Shown in pieces: positions 1-5,422 of a stretch of DNA of 6,149 bases. The first letter of the stretch is position 1. Every line of letters starts with the position of its first letter. The notes below the pieces were generated by a model. That model saw only the letters and a list, made by a program, of their open reading frames with translations. It did no database searches and was not told the DNA's origin. The position numbers were made by a program, and so were the translations under genes. Source of the DNA: an uncultured Prevotella sp. (GTDB lineage Bacteria; Bacteroidota; Bacteroidia; Bacteroidales; Bacteroidaceae); the NCBI GenBank assembly GCA_900547085.1, contig URFI01000137.1:1-6149 (forward strand), in the 5' to 3' direction.

Positions 1-183
1 GTTGCAAACCCATTGACTACGTTCTTCAAAGTCCATCAGTTTGGCCTGCAATTGCAAATCATTGACAGTCCAAATACAAAGATGTTGTTTCACGCTTCCA
101 ATTTGTTGGTAAAACAAAGAAAAATGATTGCTTTTGATAATCAACAACCTTTTGTCATAAAAAATCGTGGATTTCATCTCCAT
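1..183 (-). CDS. Possible partial hypothetical protein, 5' end only, runs off the left edge
   Basis: On the minus strand a frame starting with ATG at 183 stays open for 61 codons to the window edge. It begins MEMKSTIFYDKRLL and continues with a mixed, soluble-looking composition that includes several Asp and Glu residues. A GGAG Shine-Dalgarno-like run lies about 5 bases before the ATG, which favours this start. I recognise no domain or family. The plus strand is also open in the matching register (1-255), but its product is almost free of acidic residues and looks like a shadow. The gene would be divergent from the ATPase gene at 291. No clear TAnnTTTG promoter was found for it; the frame is also open upstream of the chosen ATG, so a longer product cannot be excluded. 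The rest of 1-290 is AT-rich and holds only the ATPase promoter region. Confidence 0.35.
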   Translation of the reverse strand, partial: MEMKSTIFYDKRLLIIKSNHFSLFYQQIGSVKQHLCIWTVNDLQLQAKLMDFEERSQWVCN

Positions 184-198
184 ATTTCTCCCACAAAA

Positions 199-230
199 CT
201 TGTCTGTTTTATGAATAATGGCTATTTTTG
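199..230 (+). promoter_or_regulatory. Candidate Bacteroidetes promoter for the ATPase gene
   Basis: TATTTTTG at 223-230 matches the Bacteroidetes -7 consensus TAnnTTTG exactly. CTTG at 199-202 serves as the -33 element (consensus TTTG) with a 20-base spacer. The start point would fall near 237, leaving a leader of about 50 bases before the ATG at 291. Position and strand suit the ATPase gene. No SD is seen before that ATG, which is common in this phylum. Confidence 0.5.
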
Positions 231-242
231 CATTAACAACTA

Positions 243-272
243 CAGAAAAATGTAGATTTTCACACTTTTCTG
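243..272 (+). repeat. Inverted repeat in the ATPase leader
   Basis: CAGAAAA (243-249) is the reverse complement of TTTTCTG (266-272), with a 16-base spacer. A short direct repeat, AAAAATGTA, occurs at 247-255 and again at 280-288. The elements lie between the putative start point and the ATG, where an operator or a weak hairpin could act. In such AT-rich DNA these repeats may be chance. Confidence 0.25.
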
Positions 273-290
273 CACTTAAAAATGTAAACG

Positions 291-1646
291 ATGGAAATAC
301 GAAGAGACATCATAGACACCTTGAGGAGGTGGAAAGAAGAAACGGACAGGAAGCCAATCCTATTAAAGGGAGCAAGACAGATTGGCAAGACCTGGGCAAT
401 GGAAGCGTTTGGCAAGGAAGAATTTGACTATTGCGCCAAGTTCGATTTTGACCGTCAGCCAGAGTTAAGGTCTGTCTTTCAAACTTCCAAAAGTCCGGAG
501 AGAATCCTGAAAGAGCTTTCGCTGTATACGGAGGTTCCCATTGTGGCAGGTAAGACGCTGATTATCTTCGATGAGATTCAGGAGTGCGAGGAGGCATTGA
601 ACAGCCTAAAATACTTCTATGAAGATGCGCCAGCGTACCATGTCATTGCCGCTGGCAGTCTGCTTGGCGTAGCGGTGAAGAGGCGCAGCATGACGGTGCC
701 GGTGGGCAAGGTGAGCATCGTGCGTATGTACCCCATCACGTTCCGGGAGTTTCTGCGTGCTGCCGATGAGAAAACGTTTAGCTATGTGGAAAATCTGCAT
801 GATGCCAGTCACCTGCCTGAAATTGTCCTCAACAAGTTGAAAACGGAGTACAGGCGTTACCTTGTGTGCGGTGGTATGCCCGAAGCAGTTATCAGCCTTC
901 TTGACAACAAGGGCATGGAGGCTGTGGAGAAGGTGCAGCAAGACATTCTTGACCTTTATGAACTTGACTTTGCCAAGTACGCTACGCCGAGGGAGATTCC
1001 ACGCATCCATGCCATCTGGCGCTCGCTGCCCTCGCAACTTGCCAAGGAGAACCGAAAATTCATCTTCAAGATAGTAAAACCAGGCGCAAGGTCAAAGGAC
1101 TATGAAGACGCGCTGCTTTGGCTGGAGGATGCTGGAATGATTTACAGGGTGTGCAACATTACCAAGCCCGGACTTCCTATTTCAGCCTACGCAGATCCGT
1201 CGGCTTTCAAGGTATATGCTTGTGATTGCGGGTTGCTTCGCCGACTGGCACGGCTTCCTGCCACTGTCACCCTGAATGCCAATGCCAACTATACGGAATT
1301 TAAGGGCAGCATGGCGGAGAACGCCATCTTGCAGTCGCTCATGCCGTTGTTGAATGACGACATTCCGTATTACTGGTCGCCCGACAGTCGTGCGGAGATA
1401 GAATTCGTTATCCAGTGGGGTGAGCGTATCATACCGATAGAGGTAAAGGCAGAAAATTGTGTGAGTGGCAGAAGCCTGTCTGTCTATAACGAGCGATACC
1501 ACCCACAGGAACGTATCCGTTTCTCTTTCCTCAATTTACAATACAATGAGGGATTGCTCAGTTGTCCTTCACCCTTGGCAGATTGGTTTTATTGGCTTTT
1601 GCCAAATGAACAAGAAACTGGGGTTTGCCCCACTAATGAAGGGTAA
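291..1646 (+). CDS. AAA-family ATP-binding protein with C-terminal DUF4143 nuclease-like domain
   Basis: This 451-residue protein belongs to the stand-alone ATPase group (AAA_14 plus DUF4143) that is abundant and often multicopy in Bacteroidetes. Its substrate and physiological role are not established. The N-terminal half shows a Walker A motif (GARQIGKT, residues 27-34), Walker B (LIIFDE, 90-95) and the family signature AAGSLLG (120-126), where a sensor residue is expected. The C-terminal DUF4143 region carries a PD-(D/E)XK-like core: AEIEFVI with E371, then IPIEVKA with E384 and K386. Most relatives have Asp where E371 sits, so cleavage activity is uncertain. There is no signal peptide or membrane segment, so it is presumably cytoplasmic. 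Start: the ATG at 291 places the Walker A at the usual distance. The family match ends near DWFYWLL; the last 13 residues run into the relic gene described at 1606-1836 and may be acquired sequence. It appears monocistronic. Confidence 0.88.
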   Translation: MEIRRDIIDTLRRWKEETDRKPILLKGARQIGKTWAMEAFGKEEFDYCAKFDFDRQPELRSVFQTSKSPERILKELSLYTEVPIVAGKTLIIFDEIQECEEALNSLKYFYEDAPAYHVIAAGSLLGVAVKRRSMTVPVGKVSIVRMYPITFREFLRAADEKTFSYVENLHDASHLPEIVLNKLKTEYRRYLVCGGMPEAVISLLDNKGMEAVEKVQQDILDLYELDFAKYATPREIPRIHAIWRSLPSQLAKENRKFIFKIVKPGARSKDYEDALLWLEDAGMIYRVCNITKPGLPISAYADPSAFKVYACDCGLLRRLARLPATVTLNANANYTEFKGSMAENAILQSLMPLLNDDIPYYWSPDSRAEIEFVIQWGERIIPIEVKAENCVSGRSLSVYNERYHPQERIRFSFLNLQYNEGLLSCPSPLADWFYWLLPNEQETGVCPTNEG

Positions 1647-1836
1647 TGACGGTAAAAGAGTGACGAGCGAAGTGGTGATTGTACCCAACGCTACCGGTAT
1701 TGCCCTTTCTACAGCCGAAGCATCTACTCCCAAGGACGGCGTTTATACCCTCGACGGGGAGTATCTCGGCACCAACGTCGAGAACTTGCCACGAGGTGTG
1801 TACATCGTTGGTGGCAAGAAGATTGTCAAGAATTAA
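1606..1836 (+). pseudogene. 3' remnant of a Prevotella-type surface/secreted protein gene (C-terminal tail only)
   Basis: In a different frame from the ATPase, 76 codons from an ATG at 1606 encode a product with no signal peptide. Its last 35 residues have the pattern DGVYTLDGEYLGT...LPRGVYIVGGKKIVKN. This pattern (xYTLDGxxV, about 8 residues, LPKGVYIVxGKKVVK) is the usual extreme C-terminus of large secreted or cell-surface proteins in Prevotella and relatives, and resembles the end of type IX secretion sorting tails. Upstream residues (LGFAPLMKGNDGKRV...VVIVPNATGI) fit the preceding beta-rich segment of such proteins. The body of the protein is missing: before 1606 the frame lies inside the ATPase gene. 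I infer that a deletion or insertion joined the ATPase gene to this tail. The left boundary is uncertain and lies around 1600. An expressed small protein is possible but unlikely to function alone. Confidence 0.7.
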
Positions 1837-1855
1837 GGCTGATAACAAACGAAAA

Positions 1856-1898
1856 GAGGGTGTATCATACGCACAAGTTATGATACACCCTCCTTTTT
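1856..1898. terminator. Strong bidirectional intrinsic terminator
   Basis: A perfect 14-base-pair inverted repeat (GAGGGTGTATCATA at 1856-1869 with its complement at 1879-1892) encloses a 9-base loop. On the plus strand it is followed by CCTTTTT, and on the minus strand by TTTTCGTTTGTT (bases 1844-1855 read in reverse). It therefore suits transcripts from both sides: the relic tail/ATPase unit ending at 1836 and the convergent ROK kinase ending at 1988. Confidence 0.88.
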
Positions 1899-1965
1899 GT
1901 ATTATCTTTTTGGCTTAGATGATAAGCTTGAAAGCTATCAAAGCCAATTTATAGAACCTGCCTTA

Positions 1966-1985
1966 ATCGCTGCTGTGGCAGCGAT
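1966..1985 (-). other. Hairpin just after the ROK kinase stop codon
   Basis: ATCGCTGC (1966-1973) and GCAGCGAT (1978-1985) form a perfect 8-bp stem with a 4-base loop, starting 2 bases beyond the kinase stop codon. No T-run follows in the minus direction, so it is more likely a 3'-end stabilising stem or an accessory to the terminator at 1856-1898 than a terminator itself. Confidence 0.5.
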
Positions 1986-1987
1986 GC

Positions 1988-2965
1988 TTATATCTCCCAA
2001 CCAATGGCACTGGCTCCCAACACAGCGGCTGATGAACCATCAAGCCCGCTAATCAAGAACTTGGCCTTGTCTTTAAATATCTTCAGCACACACTTGTCGT
2101 AGCTTTCCTTCAAAGGCTTCATCAGCAGATCGCCAGCCTTGGTCAAGCCACCGAAGAAGATAAATGCCTCGGGTGAAGAGAAGGCGGCAAAGTTGGCACA
2201 AGCCTCACCGAGCATTTCGCCCGTCATTTGATAAACGTGCTGCGACAGCTTGTCACCCTTTCCTGCGGCAATGCTCACATCCAGTGACGTGATGTCTTCA
2301 GGAATCATGTCGCGCAAGAGAGAGGGTTCTTCGGTTGTTTCGAGCAATTCGCGAGCCGTACGGGCAACACCGGTGGCCGAGCAATAAGCCTCCAAGCAGC
2401 CGAAGCGACCGCAACCACACGAACGTCCGTTCTCACGACGCACGACAACGTGTCCCAACTCGCCAGCGAATCCATCGCTGCCATACACCAACTGACCATT
2501 CACAACGATGCCCGAGCCGACACCTGTACCGAGGGTGATGACGATGAAATTCTTCATGCCACGAGCCACCCCATACGTCATCTCACCGATAGCTGCCGCA
2601 TTGGCATCGTTGGTGAGTGCCACGGGGATGCCCAACTTATCGGAGAACAACTTGGCCAGAGGCACAATGCCGTTGTGTCCCCAGCTGAGGTTGGGTGCAA
2701 ACTCGATGGTTCCGTTGTAGAAGTTGCCGTTGGGTGCACCGATACCCATGGCTTTAATCTTGTCGATGCCGCCCACTTGGTCGATGATCAACTGCAAAGC
2801 CTCAATGGAAGCGTCTACATAGTCGTCTACGTTGTCATATCCTTGCGTCTTGATGGATGTGGTGGCCTTGATGTCACCACGGCTGTCAACGATGCCGAAG
2901 ACAGAGTTGGTTCCACCTAAGTCTAAACCGATTACGTACGGTTTCAATTCAGAAACTGCTTTCAT
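1988..2965 (-). CDS. ROK-family sugar kinase (glucokinase type)
   Basis: The 325-residue product is a full-length ROK kinase, expected to phosphorylate glucose or a related hexose/N-acetylhexosamine with ATP in the cytoplasm and feed glycolysis. The N-terminal phosphate-binding motif is LDLGGTN (14-20). TNDANAAA (118-125) contains the catalytic Asp120. LGTGVGSGIVVNG (145-157) is the second nucleotide-binding motif. ELGH (169-172) and CGCGRFGCLE (183-192) form the ROK zinc site, with His172, Cys183, Cys185 and Cys190 as ligands, and Glu169 and His172 positioned for sugar binding. All key residues are present. It closely resembles Bacteroides proteins annotated as glucokinase; B. fragilis RokA is a characterised ROK hexokinase, but whether this is its orthologue cannot be judged here, so no symbol is given. 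The gene is alone on its strand. It is probably transcribed from the promoter at 3155-3185 through a long structured leader. The ATG is preceded by an A-rich stretch, not an SD. Confidence 0.93.
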   Translation of the reverse strand: MKAVSELKPYVIGLDLGGTNSVFGIVDSRGDIKATTSIKTQGYDNVDDYVDASIEALQLIIDQVGGIDKIKAMGIGAPNGNFYNGTIEFAPNLSWGHNGIVPLAKLFSDKLGIPVALTNDANAAAIGEMTYGVARGMKNFIVITLGTGVGSGIVVNGQLVYGSDGFAGELGHVVVRRENGRSCGCGRFGCLEAYCSATGVARTARELLETTEEPSLLRDMIPEDITSLDVSIAAGKGDKLSQHVYQMTGEMLGEACANFAAFSSPEAFIFFGGLTKAGDLLMKPLKESYDKCVLKIFKDKAKFLISGLDGSSAAVLGASAIGWEI

Positions 2966-3148
2966 GTGATGTTTTCGTTTTTTATTATAAGTTAGTATAG
3001 AAATCGTTTACTACCTCCCTTTGCGGGCGTGGATGCGTGTGGGCTCTCGGCTGCATCAGCGTTGCGCCCTGCGGCTTGCATGAGGTACGCCATGCCCTTT
3101 CGCACGCAGACAAACCCTACCGGGAAGACCTAATGAGGGTTTTTACAC
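2966..3148 (-). ncRNA. Putative structured GC-rich 5' leader RNA of the ROK kinase gene (or dispersed repeat)
   Basis: From the minus-strand promoter at 3155-3185 the transcript would begin near 3147 and run about 180 bases to the kinase ATG. Bases 3014-3130 are clearly GC-richer than the AT-rich DNA on either side. Possible pairings (minus-strand reading) include: AAACCCT/AGGGTTT (3136-3142 with 3112-3118) at the very 5' end; GCATG/CATGC (about 3091-3095 with 3078-3082); GCTG/CAGC around an ATG loop; CCC-GCAAA-GGG close to 3016-3026; and a longer-range TGCGTG/CACGCA match. It matches no riboswitch class I know. Three readings remain: a cis-regulatory leader, an independent small RNA, or an intergenic repeat that carries an outward promoter. 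Low to moderate confidence that it is functional RNA. Confidence 0.35.
2992..3093 (-). CDS. Small 33-codon ORF within the ROK kinase leader
   Basis: Starting at ATG 3093 (second in-frame ATG at 3081), a 33-residue peptide beginning MAYLMQAAGRNADAAE and ending KRFLY is encoded and stops at 2992, 26 bases before the kinase start. It is Ala-rich and has no membrane segment or recognisable domain. It lies wholly downstream of the mapped promoter motif, so it could act as a leader peptide coupling translation to kinase expression. No convincing SD precedes it, and the GC-rich composition alone makes open frames likely. Treat as a candidate only; it may simply be the translation of a repeat. Confidence 0.22.
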   Translation of the reverse strand: MAYLMQAAGRNADAAESPHASTPAKGGSKRFLY

Positions 3149-3154
3149 GTTTCG

Positions 3155-3185
3155 CAAAGGTATTAAAAAACTTGTATAACACAAA
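3155..3185 (-). promoter_or_regulatory. Consensus Bacteroidetes promoter driving the ROK kinase leader
   Basis: Read on the minus strand, TTTG (complement of 3182-3185), a 19-base spacer and TACCTTTG (complement of 3155-3162) match the Bacteroidetes primary sigma factor consensus TTTG-N19/20-TAnnTTTG with no mismatch. Transcription would start near 3147 and head towards the kinase. It is the best promoter in the window. Its -33 end nearly abuts the opposing promoter candidates of the LysE gene (3197-3232). Confidence 0.72.
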
Positions 3186-3196
3186 CTTTCACATCA

Positions 3197-3232
3197 TAAA
3201 TTTGTGCATCTCGCATAATTTTCGCAATTTTG
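3197..3232 (+). promoter_or_regulatory. Candidate promoter(s) of the LysE-family gene
   Basis: Two overlapping options exist. TTTG at 3201-3204, a 20-base spacer and CAATTTTG at 3225-3232 fit the Bacteroidetes consensus with one mismatch in the -7 box. They would start transcription about at the ATG (3241), giving a nearly leaderless mRNA. Alternatively TAAATTTG at 3197-3204 is itself a perfect -7 box, with TTG at 3172-3174 as a weaker -33 element at a rather long 22-base distance; it would give a leader of about 30 bases. Either excludes a start far upstream of 3241. Confidence 0.45.
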
Positions 3233-3240
3233 CATACATT

Positions 3241-3909
3241 ATGCCGTTTGAGTTTCACATTGATATCATCGACCAAATATGGAAGGGCATCATCATCGGA
3301 GTGATTGCTTCGGGACTGATGGGTCCCGTGGGGGTGTTGTGCGTTCAGCGAACGTTAAACAAGGGACGTTGGTATGGCTTGGTGACAGGCTTTGGCGCCA
3401 CATGCTCTGACATTATCTACGCACTGCTCACGGGCTTTGGTATGAGTTTTGTGATGGATTTGATTACCAACCCCAAGAATCTTTTTGTTTTGCAGATATT
3501 GGGCAGCATACTGCTGTTGCTGTTTGGCATTTACAGTTTTCGCAACAACCCCACAAAGCACATGCACGTTAGCGGAAAAACGAAAGGTACATACCTGTAC
3601 AATGGCATCACAGCTTTCTGGTTAACGTTTTTAAATCCACTCATCATCCTGCTGTTTATCGCCATGTATGCGCAGTTTAAGTTTGTCGTCCCCGACCATC
3701 CTGTCGAGATGGTGAGCGGCTACTTGGGCATCTTTGGCGGCGCACTGCTGTGGTGGTATGGTCTGACTTGGGTCATCGACAAGGTGCGTGGCAAGTTTGA
3801 CAACAACGGCATCGTGATTATCAACAAGATTATTGGGAGCATCGTCATCGTGTGTTCCATCATTATCCTCATCGGGACGGTGTTCAATCTTTACACCTTC
3901 CACTATTAG
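3241..3909 (+). CDS. LysE/RhtB-family small-molecule exporter
   Basis: This 222-residue inner-membrane protein has about six hydrophobic segments (near residues 13-35, 44-66, 81-100, 121-143, 155-175 and 188-215), the layout of LysE-type transporters. These export amino acids or related metabolites using the proton gradient; the substrate here cannot be read from sequence. The first segment carries the family signature: SGLMGPVGVLC (24-34), followed by the QRTLNKGRWYGLVTGFG run (36-52), and Asp57 in the next helix. FLNP (130-133) in the fourth segment is also typical. The frame is open back to about 3037, but the added residues come from the GC-rich leader region and the promoter motifs. The ATG at 3241 gives the normal family length and N-terminus. 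The gene diverges from the ROK kinase gene and has no close partner downstream (105-base gap). Confidence 0.85.
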   Translation: MPFEFHIDIIDQIWKGIIIGVIASGLMGPVGVLCVQRTLNKGRWYGLVTGFGATCSDIIYALLTGFGMSFVMDLITNPKNLFVLQILGSILLLLFGIYSFRNNPTKHMHVSGKTKGTYLYNGITAFWLTFLNPLIILLFIAMYAQFKFVVPDHPVEMVSGYLGIFGGALLWWYGLTWVIDKVRGKFDNNGIVIINKIIGSIVIVCSIIILIGTVFNLYTFHY

Positions 3910-3968
3910 CCAGTTATTGTCAAACCGCTGACTGGCACGGCAAGCCGATGCCGTTTCACTTGGAAACG
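3909..3968 (+). other. Hairpin cluster between LysE and DUF4924 genes
   Basis: GCCAGT/ACTGGC (3909-3914 with 3931-3936), ACGGC/GCCGT (3937-3941 with 3950-3954) and CGTTTC/GAAACG (3952-3957 with 3963-3968) could form consecutive or competing stems directly after the LysE stop codon. None is followed by a run of T, so a classical intrinsic terminator is not supported. They may weaken read-through or protect the 3' end. The remainder of the 3910-4014 gap shows no clear promoter box. Confidence 0.3.
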
Positions 3969-4014
3969 CCGAAGCACCCCACCGAATATTCAATCTTTTA
4001 ATACAACATCAAAC

Positions 4015-4563
4015 GTGTATATCTCACAACAACTACGCAAAAAGAGCATCGCTGAATACATATTATATATGTGGCAGGTAGAAGACATCATCCGCGTGTA
4101 CGAATGCTCGCTGTCGCGCATCCGCCGCGAATACATCAGTCAGTTCGACTACACGGACGAACAGAAGGAAGAAATGGTAGACTGGTACGGCAACCTTATT
4201 CGCATGATGAACGAGGAAGGCAAACGACAGGGCGGACACCTGCAAATCAATCAGGTCATCGTTACCGACCTCATAGACCTGCACCGCAGATTGCTACAAA
4301 GTACCAAGTTTCCCTTCTACTCGGCACAGTACTACAAGGTGCTGCCGTTCATCGTGGAGCTAAGACGTAAAGGCGAACACGAGGAAGACGAGATACAGGT
4401 ATGCCTCAACGCCCTGTACGGCGTGATGCTGCTGCGGTTGCAACAGAAGGAGATATCGCCCGACACCACACATGCCATTCAGGAGATTACTACCTTCATC
4501 GGCATGCTGTCTGATTATTATATCAAGGATCGCAACGAAGGACTTCAATTTGAGGAGGATTAA
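4015..4563 (+). CDS. DUF4924 family protein, GTG start
   Basis: This 182-residue soluble, mostly helical, acidic/basic-rich protein belongs to the DUF4924 family found in Bacteroidetes; its function is unknown. The N-terminus (M/V)YISQQLRKKSIAEYILYMWQVEDIIR is the most characteristic family segment, and it is only complete if translation begins at GTG 4015. The first in-frame ATG (4069) would cut off 18 conserved residues. No SD precedes the GTG. Other visible features are a charged stretch near residues 45-75 and a Glu/Asp-rich C-terminus (QFEED). No signal peptide or membrane segment is present. The final codons contain the SD of the next gene, rfbD, and only 4 bases separate the two, so the genes are likely co-transcribed and translationally coupled. 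The name is a family call from resemblance, without a known biochemical role. Confidence 0.82.
   Translation: MYISQQLRKKSIAEYILYMWQVEDIIRVYECSLSRIRREYISQFDYTDEQKEEMVDWYGNLIRMMNEEGKRQGGHLQINQVIVTDLIDLHRRLLQSTKFPFYSAQYYKVLPFIVELRRKGEHEEDEIQVCLNALYGVMLLRLQQKEISPDTTHAIQEITTFIGMLSDYYIKDRNEGLQFEED
4553..4558 (+). promoter_or_regulatory. Strong ribosome binding site for rfbD
   Basis: AGGAGG lies 9 bases before the rfbD ATG and inside the last codons of the DUF4924 gene. It is notable in a phylum that usually lacks strong SD sites, and it fixes the rfbD start at 4568 in preference to an in-frame extension back to 4472. Confidence 0.7.
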
Positions 4564-4567
4564 AACT

Positions 4568-5416
4568 ATGAACATACTCATTACAGGCTGCAACGGCCAA
4601 CTGGGAAACGAAATGCAGGTGCTGCAGAAGGATTATCCGGAGCACCACTGGTTCAACACTGATGTTAACGAACTGGACATCACCGACAGCGACGCCATCA
4701 ATAGGTTCGTGGAAGAACACGAAATCGATGGTATCGTGAACTGCGCCGCCTACACGGCCGTGGACAAGGCCGAGGACAACAAGCGATTGGCAACGGCTCT
4801 CAACGCCGAAGCGCCTACTTACTTGGCTGTTGCCATGGCTAAACGTGACGGATGGATGGTGCAAATTAGCACCGACTATGTATTCGACGGCACGCAACAC
4901 ACGCCTTACATCGAGACCGACACACCCTGCCCCAACAGTGTATATGGCGCCACCAAGTTGGCTGGTGAGGTGGCCGTGGCGAAAATATGCCCAAAACATG
5001 TCATCATCCGCACGGCATGGCTCTACTCTACTTTCGGCAACAACTTCGTCAAAACGATGTTGCGACTGGGGCAAGAGAAGCAGCAGTTGGGCGTAATCTT
5101 CGACCAGATAGGCACGCCCACCTACGCTCACGACCTAGCATTGGCCATCATGACCATCATCGACAAGGGCATCGTGCCAGGCATCTACCACTTCTCCAAC
5201 GAAGGGGTTACCAGCTGGTACGACTTCACCAAGGCCATCCATCGCATCGCGGGCATCACCACCTGCCACGTCAAGCCGCTGCACACCGCTGAATATCCCA
5301 CACCGGCTCACCGACCAGCTTACAGTGTGTTGGACAAGACAAAAATCAAGGAAACCTTTGGCATCGAAATCCCGCATTGGGAAGAGAGCCTCACGAAGTG
5401 CATGCATACGAAATAA
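4568..5416 (+). CDS. rfbD: dTDP-4-dehydrorhamnose reductase
   Basis: This 282-residue cytoplasmic enzyme of the RmlD/RfbD family catalyses the last step of dTDP-L-rhamnose synthesis, reducing dTDP-4-dehydro-L-rhamnose with NAD(P)H. The product is used for cell-surface polysaccharides. It is an extended short-chain dehydrogenase: the Rossmann motif TGCNGQLG (6-13) binds the cofactor; NCAAYTAVDKAE (58-69) is the family signature; STDYVFDG (101-108) holds catalytic Thr102; YGATK (126-130) gives the Tyr126/Lys130 pair. DQIGTPTYAHDLA, near residues 179-191, is typical of RmlD substrate-domain sequences. All catalytic residues are present and the length is normal. The other rhamnose genes (rfbA, rfbB, rfbC) are not in the window. 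The gene lies 4 bases after the DUF4924 gene and 6 bases before prfC, indicating one operon. Confidence 0.95.
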   Translation: MNILITGCNGQLGNEMQVLQKDYPEHHWFNTDVNELDITDSDAINRFVEEHEIDGIVNCAAYTAVDKAEDNKRLATALNAEAPTYLAVAMAKRDGWMVQISTDYVFDGTQHTPYIETDTPCPNSVYGATKLAGEVAVAKICPKHVIIRTAWLYSTFGNNFVKTMLRLGQEKQQLGVIFDQIGTPTYAHDLALAIMTIIDKGIVPGIYHFSNEGVTSWYDFTKAIHRIAGITTCHVKPLHTAEYPTPAHRPAYSVLDKTKIKETFGIEIPHWEESLTKCMHTK

Positions 5417-5422
5417 CAATTT

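Noticed and set aside
1..255. Plus-strand open frame of about 80 codons before the ATPase gene
   Set aside because: It needs a non-ATG start or entry from outside the window, has almost no acidic residues, overlaps the candidate ATPase promoter, and mirrors the more protein-like minus-strand frame.
606..1037. 143-codon minus-strand open frame inside the ATPase gene
   Set aside because: Antisense to a well-supported ATPase coding region; the His/Arg-rich product has no recognisable domain.
291..1836. Single ATPase-surface-tail fusion protein through a frameshift
   Set aside because: The ATPase frame ends at 1646 and the tail is in another frame with no slippery sequence seen; the two parts belong to unrelated cytoplasmic and surface families, so a programmed fusion is unlikely.
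2450..2920. 156-codon plus-strand open frame inside the ROK gene
   Set aside because: Antisense to a gene with all ROK motifs intact; no domain and no promoter of its own.
3037..3240. 68-codon N-terminal extension of the LysE-family protein
   Set aside because: The extension comes from the GC-rich leader region and the divergent promoters, lacks membrane or signal character, and LysE proteins normally start just before the first hydrophobic segment, as at 3241.
4472..4567. In-frame extension of rfbD upstream of 4568
   Set aside because: It would precede the Rossmann motif with 32 foreign residues and overlap the DUF4924 gene; AGGAGG at 4553-4558 fixes the start at 4568.
4523..5131. 202-codon minus-strand open frame
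   Set aside because: It lies antisense to rfbD and the end of the DUF4924 gene; both plus-strand proteins have clear family motifs, so this is a shadow of their codon usage.
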